64,000 nucleotides of DNA from Isochrysis galbana (GCA_018136815.1 CM030934.1:5281587-5345586); one strand, 5' to 3'; shown: positions 23,131 to 34,840, counted from the first letter of the stretch. The notes: generated by a model not told the origin, from the sequence alone. Numbers and translations: made by a program.

Positions 23131-24010
23131 CAGCCAGCTCATCATCGTCTTCTCCGTGAAGGTGTGGCAGAAAGTCTCCACTTGACGAGAAAGCTGTTCA
23201 TCCGGGTAGGAGAAGAGGTGTTCACCCAGCACCTCCAAATCAATGTGCCCGCCAGAGGCGGTTGGCACCTGGCCAACCTTCATCAGGAGTTGCACGTCAC
23301 TTGGGGTTAGAGGGACGCCCATGTGCTACTGTCTCGCATGTACCACAGGTCTGGCGCAAGCACTGCTCGCACAGTGCTGGCTGTCTTCTTCTACAAGATC
23401 GGCAGGGAGCGCACGCGTCTGGAATCAGCCGGAGTCGAGACGGACGAACAGCACGAGGAAACGCAGCAGGGTGAAATAGCGGAGGGAGCATGTTCGAGCG
23501 ACAGCGACAACAACGTGCCCAGCCTCTGAAAATGGGCCCCCCGCTGGCTTCATGTGTTCAGCGCGGGGCTGTTGTGTTGCTGCTGCACTTCCGCTGCTGC
23601 GCTTCCCATGTCCGCATAAGTGAATGAATCAGCTTGAGGATCTTGTATTGAATAGAACGGGTGTGTGCGCGCGGGATTTGATGTGCGCGCGCGGGCTCCG
23701 CAGCTGTATGTGGCGTCGATGCCGCAGTTGGAGTGAAGGAGTGTGCGTGCAGTGCAGGTGCCTGCTTATTTTTTCCGATAACATGGGTGGTGTGCCCCAC
23801 CACTTGATCAATTTTGGCTCTCAACTTGCAATCCCACGCGAGCACGATCAACAGCCACCTTGGCGGGCTACTGGCCGCCCAGCGCGCCCCGTTCACCGTG
23901 TCTTCACCTGCACCTGCAGTTCCTGCACTCTCACCTTCACCTGCACCTTCACTGAAGAAAAAACTTCGGACCAGCACCTTCCCAGTTGGAAAAATTTTTT
24001 ATTGGAGGTC
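23131..24010. other. intergenic region, no supported gene
   Basis: No recognisable domain on either strand. A weak run of CACCTGCACCTGCA-like repeats lies at 23908-23955. Confidence 0.4.
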
Positions 24011-24019
24011 CGCAGCCCA

Positions 24020-24521
24020 GCCTTCAAGTTCTGCGAACACATGGAGGAGGGCATGAGCGGCGCCATCCTGGCGATGCTGCTCGTCACAGCCTCTGGCATG
24101 GGCCGTGGATGTGGAGACTTCCGCGTGGATCTGGCCAAGGAAGGCTACCCGTCGATGTGGGCACTCATCAAGCCATACATGGGCCGTTGGTGCAAGGCAA
24201 ACCTCATGCTCGTCGGCGACTACTCCGACGAGTACGACAGGATCCCAAAGACCAAGTACATTGTACATTGGAGACGAGGCCGCCGTCGCGTACCTCTGCA
24301 TGGAATACATCACGGCGGTCGCGTACGCTGAAACGAATCCCATGGTGCAAGTGCACCGAGCAGCTGGCAAACTCTACATGGAGAACAAGAAGGCCGTCCT
24401 CGCACGCGTCACGGACCTCGCTACCCAAGATCAGCCAAGCGACACCGTCGCCTGCCAGCAGAACGACGAGGAAGAGGGATGTGAGAAAAAGACGAAGAAG
24501 ATGAAAACTCAGCCCGCGTAG
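24020..24521 (+). pseudogene. unrecognised coding-like stretch, apparently broken
   Basis: Two overlapping frames have protein-like composition. The upstream one reads FCEHMEEGMSGAILAMLLVT and then MWALIKPYMGRWCKANLM. The downstream one reads GDEAAVAYLCMEYITAVAYA and ends in a Lys-rich tail with KKTKKMKT before a stop at 24521. The switch from one frame to the other near 24260 suggests a single disrupted gene or fragment. I do not recognise the family, and an origin from a mobile element or a virus is possible. Confidence 0.35.
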
Positions 24522-26370
24522 CTGGGGGTGTTACCGCGTGTGTTGGGAGTGGGGGAGCGTGATTAGCTTTGTAATAATAATATTATTGTGGCTAACCAAA
24601 AAGAAAACAAGCACATAGCCTGGCCCTCTTTTGACGGAACGCGACTTTAATTGAACGCTTTTGGTCTTCGTACCCTTGAGCCCCCCGTGCCTTGTGTGTG
24701 GTCTCTCTCTAGAAACCATCCACTAGCGATTGACTCAATCTATTGCTATGGACACAACACCGCCCTCTGCACCTCCAAATCCGCCCTCGCCGCCGTGCGC
24801 GGACCCCGCGCTACCACTACAGCCCTTGGCCCCAAGCCTTCCCAAGTATCTTCACCCGCTGCTACCCAGTACCCAACAGTCGATAGGCCGCCTACAGACG
24901 CGTGGGTGGCCAAGGATGGAGTCTCAGCGAGCCTTACCTGGATCCTGGGGTTAGTCCATCTCCACAGGGGGTTAGGGGTGGGGGGTAAAATAGGTCCCAT
25001 GGGAGGGAGTGGTGCGGAGAACAAAACCAAACCTGGGGTTGCAGGTTCTCGTGTTAGTACAAGGTTAGTGGCAGTAGCGCGATACCAACGCGCAACGCTC
25101 ATTGTTATTATTATGGCTTGAATAGGCATTGTTGTTGGCTGTGAGTTTATCCGCACTGAGCACTGAGATCGAATAGTTGAAGGAATAAGGGTTTCCGGGG
25201 AGAGAGGAAAGGAATCTAGTCCCGACAAACGCACACTCGCCACTAGAACATCGCAAAACGAAACGGGCACAAGTACGATAAGAGCACAACATATCCCTAT
25301 TGCATGAAGCTCAAAGAGGAGCACGGAAACAGAATGCAAAGTAATGGATTTGATGGTAGAATGGTGACGGCCTCAGTGATGGTTGGCGTACACATAGGAT
25401 GTAAATACGACGCGCAACAAGAGGGCGCTCCTTTTGCTCACGATGTCACTACGAGCCGTGGTGCCTCATACTGAATGGGCATCAACGGGACATGTTGGCA
25501 CATGCCAGCAACCTGTTACGGCTTGGTACTTCTTGCATCCCTACCGGCGGCCGATATGTCCACGTGCGGAAGGAATTCGCGTCCGCTCAATAGATGGATC
25601 GCGGTGCCGCTAATAGATCGAGGCGTTGCGCTCCAAGAAGGTTCGAGTGTTAGTGCAATCGGCCGTCACAAAGAAAGTCGAGCACGAGACACCGATACGC
25701 CGATGAGCACACCCGCCTCCGGTCCACCTCAAACCCGCTCGCAGCTACTCTGACTCCCCATGGATGCCCGTCCGTTGGTCAGTATGCATGGAGTAAAGGA
25801 CCCGGGGATTCGACATCTCTAGTCCTCGTGTCCCGCCAAAAGCTTCGGGAGACTTGTAAGTGCTCCTTAACTTCGTCGTGTCATAGCTGGCGATGATAGA
25901 GGGCCTCCATGAGCCAACGCGCCGAATCCGCCATCAAAGGGAATCTAATGCCCAAGCGGCAACTGTCGCCTTTGGAAGATGCTGGATGTGGGGGGCTTAC
26001 TTAGGCAGCCCGTCACATGTTGGCTCATGTCAGCATGGTCAAGTGATGTAATAGCCATAACAAACGCATGCAGCGCGTAGTCGCATCAACCCGAATAAGC
26101 TTCCGGCGACTGGGCCCTCCGCGCTTTCCTCTGCACATCCCGCGCTGTGTGTAGAAATGGGACGAGCTGCCCTCACCACAGTAGCTGCCCGTCTTTATCA
26201 TATCCATTCGAGTGGAGGCCAAAGTAGGAGGGCGTGGCGATGTGCGCAGTGCCCTTCACACCGAGACGAGCTGCCGATGATACCTGGAGATTTCGAGAGG
26301 GCGAATGGGCGGGCGCGGGTGATTGAAAGAACACGGGACGAAGCCCGCATGCAACGGCGATGGTGCGGGA
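24522..26370. other. 1.8-kb intergenic region, nothing supported
   Basis: Several short frames on both strands, none with a recognisable domain or splice-consistent structure. No strong repeats were noticed. It ends at the stop codon of homoserine kinase on the opposite strand. Confidence 0.5.
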
Positions 26371-27912
26371 TCATGGATCAAGGCCGTCCATGCGGAGGTT
26401 TGTGTGAGGATCTGAGACGTTCGATGAGGCACGTAGACCGGATCTCACCATGGCATCGGAAACGACCTCGGCTAGGAACTGCGACATGGTGTCGGAGCCT
26501 ACGTTGGCGATGCCCACTCCGCCAGTGATGGCCAGGACAGTGGGGCCGGCGCCCGAGAGAAAGGCGCCATGTGCTCCGGCTTCAAGGGCGTCCTTGATGA
26601 TGGGCTCGAATGGGAACCTGAGAGCAGGTCCCATACAGATCAGAAGCTGGCAAAAGACTATCGCGTGTGTAGTAACCCTCGCACGCCGATGGCGAAAGGA
26701 CTAGGCAATGCGCAGGGCACACGAGCACGCCCTCGCTCCCCCTTCCGACGAGAGCGATCTCGCTGCGAAGAAGTCTCTCGAGATTGGCGGCGCGGTCGGG
26801 GCTGATCGCACATATGCTTGCGGTATTGCTGGTGCAACCGATCCTCCATGGCCATGCGGAGGGGATCAAACTGCGAGGTGGCGAAGCAATTGATGAGCAT
26901 GGCCGCGCGTGCGATATTAAAGATGGCGTCCTTTCGGTCGATTTTGCTCGGGAGCACGGCACGCGCTTCCGTCGTGGGCATCTCGTCGTCGGGGATAAAA
27001 AGGACGCATTGCAATCCGTCAGGAATGTGTACGCGCCTGGAACGTGGGCGGGGGTCGGAGGGCAGTCATATTTGAGTAAGAGGCGGCAGGCATGTGCGAG
27101 GGGACGAGCATCGGTGGGTATGAACATAAGCCGCAACGGCGCGATACAAGCAGCCGGGAGTACGGTTCACAAAACCGGCTGGGGGCGGCCGAGAGCGCAA
27201 CAGCCATCGGCGTAGACTCACTGTGTGATCCAGTGCCCCTCTGCGTTGAATGCTATTTGAAAGCCACCGTAGATTGCGGGCGCGACATTGTCCGCGTGGC
27301 CCTCTTCATTGGCCGCGAGCTGCAGAAGCAGCTTCTTGTTTGCAGGCGTGGTGATGTCCTTACCGCCCAGCGCAAGGCCGGCAGCGAGGCCGGCGACGAG
27401 CGCTGCCGACGAGGAGCCCATACCACGGGTCGGGGGAACCGCGTTCTGACACTCGAAGCGCAGCGGAGGCATATCCTTGCCGAGCGACCTCAAGACCTGC
27501 GCGACGGAGTCGAGAGTCGAGGGACTTGCGTTTTGTGACGAGCTCACTTAGTGCACATGGCGCGACATCCATCATGGCAGCCTGGAGCACCTTTTGCACA
27601 CACTGGACAACGAGGTTATCCTCTGTCAACTGGATGCGATCCTTGCCCTCACCCTCGATGACCATCTCAAACTTGTCCGACTTTTGCACCATTACGCGAT
27701 TCCACACATCAAGCGCAAACCCAAATGAGTCGAAGCCAGGGCCGAGGTTCGCGGTGGTAGCTGGCACGTTAACCACAACGCGGTCAACCTGCAAGCCGGG
27801 CGGGCGCGTGTACAGTTGAGCGCTTGTCCTGTCCTCTCCTTAGCGAGACTGTAAGCGCTCGCCGTCCGCTTCCCGCCGTGGCCTGCCGTGGTACATCTGC
27901 GCGCATATCCAT
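26371..27912 (-). CDS. thrB: homoserine kinase, GHMP family
   Basis: Phosphorylates homoserine to O-phosphohomoserine for threonine synthesis. Minus-strand exons supported by homology: 27788-27591, 27496-27222, 27036-26812 and 26617-26371. Donors are GTGCTC, GTGAGT and GTGCGA; acceptors end CAG. The spliced protein is about 316 residues, the usual family length, and its first junction gives QCVQKVLRSLGKDMPP in register with bacterial ThrB as I recall it. Motifs: VPATTANLGPGFDSFGFAL near the N-terminus, the ATP-binding PTRGMGSSSAAL loop, NEEGHADNVAPAIYGG, and GAHGAFLSGAGPTVLAITGG near the C-terminus. The first homologous exon is preceded by a splice acceptor (CTTGCAG). A tiny first exon at 27912-27895 (MDMRAD, donor GTACCA) would give a complete start, but that exon is an inference. 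No obvious plastid transit peptide is visible. Confidence 0.92.
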
Positions 27913-27914
27913 CT

Positions 27915-28470
27915 CTCGCCTCACCTCCTTCGCCGTTATGAGCTCCCTTACCGCTCCCCTACTAGCACCCCATCCTAAATGCCCTCGTGCCCCCCCTCCC
28001 ACCCGAGCCTGCCTTTGCCCTCATGTCCTTCCCTTCCCTTTTCCCTTCATCCCAACCTCTTGCTCTTCTACTCCTCTCCCTGCCCCCTTCCCTTTCTATG
28101 ACCCCCCCCCCCGCCGCCGCCCCGCCTCCCCGGTCTCTCCCGCCCTCTTGCTCCACCCTGCTGGCGCCACCAACATCTCTCCCTCCCAAGCTCTCCCTTC
28201 CACGCCCTCAATACAGCCCTCTCCCCAACTCGGTCTCTTCTCCTCTGGCGCTTCCTCCCACCCCCCGCCCCCCCGCTCTACCCCTTTGGCTCCTGCTGGC
28301 GTACAGGGTAGAAGAAGGACTCCTGCACATTGGCGATGCGCGAGGAGAAGCCAGTCGTCAGCTTGGAGAAGTCGCCCTTCGATGCCCCCGCCGCGTACCA
28401 TCGGCGCGCCCCCGCTAAGCTGCGGCTCCCCAGCCTCATCAACCCTTCCTCACCCTCTCCCTCCCTCCCT

Positions 28471-28507
<37 letters not shown>

Positions 28508-28960
28508 GCCCCCTCTCCCCTCCCAGTCGTGGCCAGCGCGACCCACGCGTTCGGCTGCAACTACTTCACCTCGTTTCTCACGTGGACAAGTCGAGTATCT
28601 CGTATAAATGGTGCGCGAGCGCCCCGCGCGGCGTTTCAGCCCCCCCCCTCCCCCTCTCCCCGCTCCCCCTTCCTCTCGCCCTCCCTCCCTCCCTCTCTTC
28701 TCTCTCTTCTCTCTCTTTCTCTCCTGTTGTCGGGTGAGCGTCGCGAGGAGGGCATGGGGCAAGAGGGGGGTGGGGGGGGGGGGGAGAGAGAGAGGGCGGG
28801 GGGGGGGAGGACGACTGAGGCGAAAGGCGGGGGGGGGGGGGGGGGGGGAGGCACGTGGGGGGGGGGGGGGGGGGGGGCGGGAGGAGTCAGATATTCACTA
28901 CTTTACCATGGATTACCCTAGATCTAAAGTACTCCGCAACTGGCAGCTATTTCGTCAGAG
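27915..28960. repeat. strand-asymmetric low-complexity region (pyrimidine tract, CT repeats, G runs)
   Basis: From about 27950 to 28735 the plus strand is dominated by C and T, with (CCCT)n and (CT)n at 28458-28505. It then flips to purine-rich DNA with several long G runs at 28740-28880. Proline-rich and glycine-rich frames here are composition artefacts. It abuts the 5' end of homoserine kinase. Confidence 0.7.
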
Positions 28961-31375
28961 TTTTATTGTTGTGTTAGTATAACCTTAGTGCTGCGGGACC
29001 GTAGCCCTTCGACGGCAACGGAGCCCCTACCCCGCGATGGGGGTGTGCGCGGTTGGCGCATGGCTCGTCCGGTGTATGTGGCTAGGAATGCTAGCTAACA
29101 AGATGTCATACGACGCTATAAGTTCTAACGTGGTACCCCCGCCGAGAGGTCACCGCAATCTCCATGACACCAGCGCGCGCGTCGACGCTCAAGGGTGCAA
29201 CACATCATCGAATGGACTCGACGCATTTGATGAAAACATTTCCTTCGAATTTGTGGCTGCCGAGCGGGCCACACGTTCCCACAACTGGTGGGACCTGGAC
29301 AATATGGTCAGTCTACACAAATTCTTCAGTGGTGGCCGATACCAGATCCGCAAGCATTCACCAGTTCAAGGTCCAACGCTTCAAGCGATCAACCGGGAAG
29401 CTGGACCTCCTTGCACCGTGTCGCGCATGATATGGAGCCATCGCAACGCTTGGTGCTTGGTGGTCGATAACGAGCCGAAAATGGCGGCCCCATAAGTAGG
29501 GGCGCCAATTGCGAATACTCTCGAGCGCCGCCAGAAGCTCTCCTCCTCCTCCTCCCTGCTCGTCCTCCTAGTCGTCGTCGTCGATCGTCGACGACGACCA
29601 CCAAATTTCACAATCGTCTCTCGCCCAAGGCTAGGGCTGAGTTAGACCCATTAACAAGTAAGTGCCATTAACCATTAACAAGCACTAACAATCCATGGCC
29701 GGCGCAAACCACTTAAGTAACACCCATGAGCGCTAGGCTCATGGCCCCTAACAAGTTAACAAGTTGGGGCCCCCAACTGTTGTATTCCTGCCCATCTGAA
29801 GGCTGTAGGCGCTGTAGGCATGAAGCATGAATATTCGTGTAAGGTACGTGCCCACACTGACAGTTGAACAGTTCCCCGTGTTGCCACTGACGCACAAGAC
29901 ACACAGATATTCGGATTCCCCATGGTCTCAAGTCCAGGTTTGCAGATTTTGGTCTCGAAATGTGGAATGTGCGATTCGAATTTTTTTTACTATCACTATC
30001 ACTATAATTGTTGGCTTGTTTAAGGTAATAAACCGGCATGACTTCGTCTTCTCGTTCTGCAGTCGCTCTGCGAGACTCTCTCTCTCTCTCTTAAGGCCTG
30101 TAACAAGATAACTCGGTATCGTGCTACTCACCTACCCACATCCGATTTCCACTGTTATAATTCTCTGCTTTCTCTCGTTCTCGGTCAAAAGCTTCGCTTG
30201 GATGCATGGGATCGTGGGTTGTGGAGCGCCCTCTCTCTTTCTCTCGAAAGAGAAGGGAAGTTTCCCCACCTTTCTTCCTCCCAGGCGCCTCGCAAATAGG
30301 TTTAATTTGCTATCTTCCCTGCCCCACCACCACCAGGGACGCACCGACCACACCAGGCACCAGGGAGCCGCCCCCCAAGTTGGAGGGTGGACTCCCACCT
30401 CTCGACGCACCGCCATCGCAAAAGAGCCGTCGCTGCGCGCCGCCTTCGGACAACCTCGGCCATCCCGAGGGCGCCAAATGGGATTTGGAATCTTGGCGTA
30501 ACGCCAAAATGCCAAAATCTTGGCGTAACGCCAAGGTTGATTTCGACCCGATGTCACGCTACTGTGCCCGGCATCGGTTCGAAGTTGGGCTTTTTTAGCT
30601 TTTGCGATTTTAGCGTCTTTTGTCAGTTTTTGATTACGTTTTGTTGTGGGGGCCCAAGGGGGGGGTCCGGGTCCTAATGGGCCCCGGATATGTGCTAGTT
30701 GGGTGTATTGGGAACTTTCTCCCGAAAAAAATCCTCAAATTTCCTCAATTCTGAGATTGTCATTTTTTCACCCCTTATAAAAAACACTGTTTGACCGCCC
30801 TAACCATAGCCATAGCCATAGCCCCATACATAGCCATAGCCATAGCCCCTCGCCCTCGCGCCGACCGCGGACCGCGGCCAGCACGTCCCCTTGTTTTGTT
30901 TCTTTGTACAGTTGAAAGCAAGTGAAAGTTTCGTGAAAGGCCCCAAATTTTGGTCAAAAAATTTGATTTCGATTTCGGATTTCGGATTTCGATTTCGATC
31001 GACCACGACCACCCAAATTTGAATTTGACACAAAAATTGACAAAAAACTTACGGGAGGGATTCGTAACCGCCGCTCCGCCAAAATACCGAAGTTTTTTAT
31101 CTTGGGTTTCCTCCCTCCTCCCTTAGGACGCCCTCGCCGTGCGCGGGTAGCTGTGGCTGTGGGTCTCGGATGTCGGATGGTTCGAACCCCCTAGCGAGAG
31201 TTGTAAATCTTAGTAGTAGTAGAGTAGTAGTAGATAGTATCGGGGCCGATCCGGCAGATTTATTTTTAAAAGGAAGTGTCCATCATCGTCTCTTCCCGCT
31301 GCCGCTATTTGAACTCGCTCTCTCCTCTCTGAGAGCTGCGTCCGACTCCGAGCGAGGAGCTCTGCCGCTCCGCTC
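28961..31375. other. 2.4-kb intergenic region, no supported gene
   Basis: No recognised protein. A 152-codon frame at 29037-29495 has mixed composition but no domain that I can name. Visible structure: short repeats of CATTAACAAG around 29650-29690, a pair of direct-repeat hairpins at 30493-30534, a (CATAGC)n tract at about 30804-30848, and AT-rich DNA at 30590-31060. Confidence 0.45.
30493..30534. repeat. directly repeated hairpin TTGGCGTAACGCCAA
   Basis: TTGGCGTAACGCCAA occurs at 30493-30507 and again at 30520-30534, spacing 27 bp. Each copy is a 6-bp stem (TTGGCG/CGCCAA) with TAA in the loop. A third half-copy (GCCAAAAT) lies between them. The arrangement resembles a pair of dyad binding sites; function unknown. 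Confidence 0.55.
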
Positions 31376-31539
<164 letters not shown>

Positions 31540-31577
31540 CCCCCATCTCCCTACCTTTCTCCAGTTCAAGGAAGGCG

Positions 31578-33067
31578 ATGGGGATGAGCGACAGCGCTGG
31601 TGCACGCCTAGCGAGCGGCGCGCTGCCGGTACTGGCGCAGGGCAATTACTATCGCGCCTCAAAGCTGGGCGAGGGCTCGTACGGCTCAGTAGTCACAGTG
31701 TATGACGAGGAGGGCCGAGCATTTGCTGCCAAGATGTTTGATCAGACTGACGAGGATCAGTGGGAGCAAGGGTCTGAGACGGGGTCGGAGGAGGAGTGGA
31801 CGGCACAGGCAAAGGGTGGGATCGATGGGGGCGTGCTGCGTGAGCTCTCAATGCTTCGCCTCCTCAATGGCTCACATCCCAATATTATGCGGCTGGTCGA
31901 CGTGACGACGCTTGAGGACTCGCTCTGCATGATAATGCCGCGCGCGAGCTGCTCGTTAGGCGACGCGATTGAGAAGCAGACGCTCACTGGTGCTGAGAAG
32001 CTAAGTGTTGGCACGCTGATGCTCCACGTCCTTGCATTTCTCGCATCGCATGGCATCATGCATCGGGACATCAAGCCAGACAACATCTTGCTCGACGAGC
32101 GCAACAGTCCGATACTGACAGACTTCAGTCTCTCAAAGATGATTGACTCCAGTCAGTTGTCCGAGTCAGTGGCCAAGTCGATGAGGAGCAGCACGAGCGC
32201 TTCGCGTCAGAAGCGTTCTCGCAAAGACCAAGAAGGCAAGGCGAATACTACTGTGCACACGACGGGCCAAGGCACCCCAACATACACTGCGCCCGAGGTG
32301 GTGCATGGTGGGAACTATGGCCTCAAGGCCGACGTATGGTCTCTAGGGGTGGTGCTGTATGAGATGTTCAACGGCGCACTGCTCGACCACGTCAAGGACA
32401 AGAGAGCGATTGCTCACCTCGAAGAGGTCAGCACCGTAGTATCCGCGTGCAGTGGTCGTCCGCATGCCTCATACCGGGAAGCCCATCCCCATGAGTCAAT
32501 GCTCACCCCCTTGGCCGTGGTTGGATTGTGTAGGTAAGCGCGAAGTTGAGCGATAGGCGGCCGGTTCCGGCGACGATGAAACGGATGTTGCAAATAAATC
32601 CGTCTCAACGCGCCTCTGCGGCAGATGCACTCGAGCTCATCAAGCCGGCTGGAAAGGTGGAGCTGCCAAAATGCGCCCTGCCACTCGATATGGCCTTGAT
32701 TGACCCATGCGGTAGGAGGATGGCTGAGCATAGCCCCCCGCGGAAGAAGGGCAAGGGTGGCCGGCCTGCCGGCGCTAGCGCCAGCTTGACGCCAGCGCAT
32801 GCGTGCGAGCTGTTGGGTTTTGCCAGTTCGATGACGGCCAGAGTGGCTGAGTCAAATTGGCGACGGTCGGCTGCGGCACGCGAGCGCGGGGCCGTGGGCG
32901 CGGCGTGTTGCGCACTCCTTGCCTCCAAGATTTATGAAGTGGAGGTGTACAACCCGGACCACCTTGTGGATCTCCACGCATCGCTAGACGAATACGACCC
33001 GGATGACTATGCGAAGGTGGAGCAAGACATTCTGCATGACCTCGGTTTCTGCATGGCGGCCCCTTGA
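31578..33067 (+). CDS. CDK-like protein kinase fused to a partial cyclin box
   Basis: Two exons, 31578-32426 and 32534-33067 (donor GTCAGC, acceptor TGTGTAG), encode about 460 residues. The intron is placed so that the kinase C-lobe continues into VSAKLSDRRPVP and MKRMLQINPSQRASAADAL. Kinase motifs: glycine loop LGEGSYGSVV (30-39), Lys52, a CDK-like helix GGVLRELSMLRLL with HPNIMRLVDV, catalytic HRDIKPDN (162-169), and GTPTYTAPEVV. The metal-binding DFG is DFS (182-184), and the activation segment carries a basic Ser-rich insert of about 40 residues. The C-terminal 90 residues match cyclin-box helices: ACCALLASKIYE, with the conserved Lys, then YDPDDYAKVEQDILHDLGF. Both halves lie in one exon-joined frame, so kinase and activator appear covalently linked. 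The cyclin part lacks its first helix and second fold. Confidence 0.82.
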
Positions 33068-33161
33068 GAGTGCCATGAGCGGTGAACATAACATAACATG
33101 AAGGCAGCCTTGTTCTTGCTCAATCGGTCTCTTTTGTTAGATTGTCTTCAGCAATAATGCA

Positions 33162-34107
33162 TAATGTTATATCCTAGCCAACCCCACTAGCTGATTGGAC
33201 ACAACTTTTCAGCCCCAAGTTCCTGCGCCATGGCTAACGAGCCAGGTCAACTAAGTTTATACTTAGTTCGCCCATGGGGGGCACGAGCCCCCCTCTCTCT
33301 CCACTCCTCCCCTGCCATGGGGGAGGATCCACCCACTCTCCTGGCACGCCTGATGGCCTGCCAGGAGCACACTGCCCTGCTGACCCATTCCCCTCCCTAC
33401 AGGCCCGCCTGACTCGCCCGCCCTGGCCCGTCGTGGCCTGCCCATTCCTCTGACCAGCCCCTCCTCCCCCTGGGCCCCCTGTTCAGGACCCCCCAGCCAG
33501 CTCCAGTCGACCCGCAGGGGCTCGGAGCGCCAGCGAGGGAGAGGCAGGAGGGGCCAGGGCCATGCCCCAGCCTCACCTGCCCCCTGAGCTGTGCTCCCAG
33601 GCCCTGCAGGCCATCTGGGGACCTGAGCGAGGGGCCGCAGGCGCGCGCCATGGGCCCCCGCCGCAGGGAAGAGAGGAGGAAAAGGGAAGAGGGAGGGGAG
33701 GGGGGAGCGGCAGCTCTCCCCTCCGGCAGATACGTGTCTTCTCGCCCCGTTTGGGTAAGAGAAGACGGGGGCGCCAGAGCCAGGAGGGAAGGGCCGCGGC
33801 TCGCCGCGGCCACTCGCACTAGCGAGGGAGATTAGCGCTTCTGGGCCCCTATCTCACGAGTGCCCCCCCCCCCTGCGTTGCTTTTACCCGAAAGGGGTTT
33901 TCCCCCAGCGTGGACTCGAGGAGAGGACGCGCTGGGGTGCGCGGGGTCGGTGCGTGCACTGGGGGAGGACAGATATCGAGGGGAGGGGGCGGTGCCCCCT
34001 CCCCCCGGTAGCACTCGGACACCTGGCTCGTCAGGCATGGCGGGATTCCGGGACGGAAAAGTTGTGTCCAATTAGCTAGTGGGGTTGGCTAGGATATAAC
34101 ATTAATT
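33162..34107. mobile_element. TIR-bounded element of about 0.95 kb
   Basis: Forty-nine bases starting TAATGTTATATCCTAGCC at 33162 recur, with one mismatch, as the reverse complement ending at 34107. A weaker match continues inward for another 35 bp (to GACGAGCCAGGT / AACGAGCCAGGT). TA at both outer edges could be the target duplication of a Tc1/mariner-type or MITE insertion. The interior holds a LINE 5' fragment (33249 onwards) and GC-rich DNA related to 36270-36450, and no transposase. It lies 95 bp downstream of the kinase stop codon. Confidence 0.7.
33249..33480 (+). mobile_element. LINE-family 5' end fragment with terminal hairpin
   Basis: A perfect hairpin (AACTAAGT/ACTTAGTT around TTAT, 33249-33268) stands 5 nt before ATG 33274. 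The short frame is MGGTSPPLSP, then GLPGAHC and QARLTRPPWP, closely matching the minus-strand fragment at 10477-10690. It sits inside the TIR element at 33162-34107. Only the 5' part is present. Confidence 0.6.
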
Positions 34108-34140
34108 ATTTTATTTATTAACGAGCCAGGTGTCCGAGTG
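34014..34140. repeat. 20-bp perfect inverted repeat overlapping the TIR end
   Basis: CACTCGGACACCTGGCTCGT at 34014-34033 is the exact reverse complement of 34121-34140. The two arms enclose the right TIR of the 33162-34107 element, so two inverted-repeat systems overlap here. This suggests nested or successive insertions. Confidence 0.6.
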
Positions 34141-34391
34141 ATATTGATATTGGTGAGGAGGGGCACTGCGGGGGAGGGGTGGGCGCGAGCGAGAGTTCCA
34201 CCCACCGAAAAATAGGTAAGCGGTAAGCCCCGCGCCTGTTTACAGGATAAGTCGGGGCTGAGGCCGCCGCCTACCCGGGACACAGGAGGAAGGGGGGGAA
34301 AGATCACCGGGGGGGGGGGGGGCGGCTGCCGGACCATATATATCACATATCTCATATCTAAGCCCTTTACCTCTACCCCCCTAGTAGTCAA

Positions 34392-34690
34392 CTATCGTTA
34401 AAACGATAGGGTCATGGAGCGCGCGCCGCCTCCCGCCCTCGCTGCCGCGGCCCTCGCCGCGATGGACGAAGCATTCATGAACACGCCGCTGTCGCCGAAG
34501 CGACCGCGCCAGGACGATCCCCCCAGCCAGGTGGGCACAGAAGCCATCGGGCCGTGCCCGCGCACCACTGAGAACAGCAAGAGCACAACCAGCATGCTGA
34601 TGGACAGCATGCTGCACACACAAATCACAACCCACAGCCACACCAGACACACCACCACAGTGGGACGCTCCATCAGGCCCGGATGGGACG
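34392..34690 (+). mobile_element. 5' end fragment of the same LINE subfamily as 10786-15816
   Basis: Hairpin CTATCGTTAAAACGATAG (34392-34409) and then GGTC and ATG 34414. The frame reads MERAPPPALAAAALAAMDEA, then TPLSPKRPRQDDPPSQVGTE, nearly the same as the N-terminus of the full LINE. Similarity stops near 34690. Only the extreme 5' part is present, which is the reverse of normal 5' truncation. Confidence 0.8.
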
Positions 34691-34840
34691 TCAGGCTTTT
34701 ATCAGGTTCTAATAGAAGGTCGTCAGGTCTATTGGACCTGATAACCTGCTATCAGGTCGAAGGTATTAGAAGTTAAATTCCAATTTTATATTCATAAGTG
34801 AAAGAAGGAACGTGGTGCGTGGCCGTGCGGCCGTGCGGCG

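Noticed and set aside
27824-28921. Long Pro/Ser-rich plus-strand open frame
   Set aside because: It follows the CT-rich low-complexity tract exactly, has no domain, and overlaps the 5' part of homoserine kinase on the other strand.
31160-31240. GGTTCGAACCCC, which looks like a tRNA T-arm
   Set aside because: No matching D-arm, anticodon arm or acceptor stem can be built around it.
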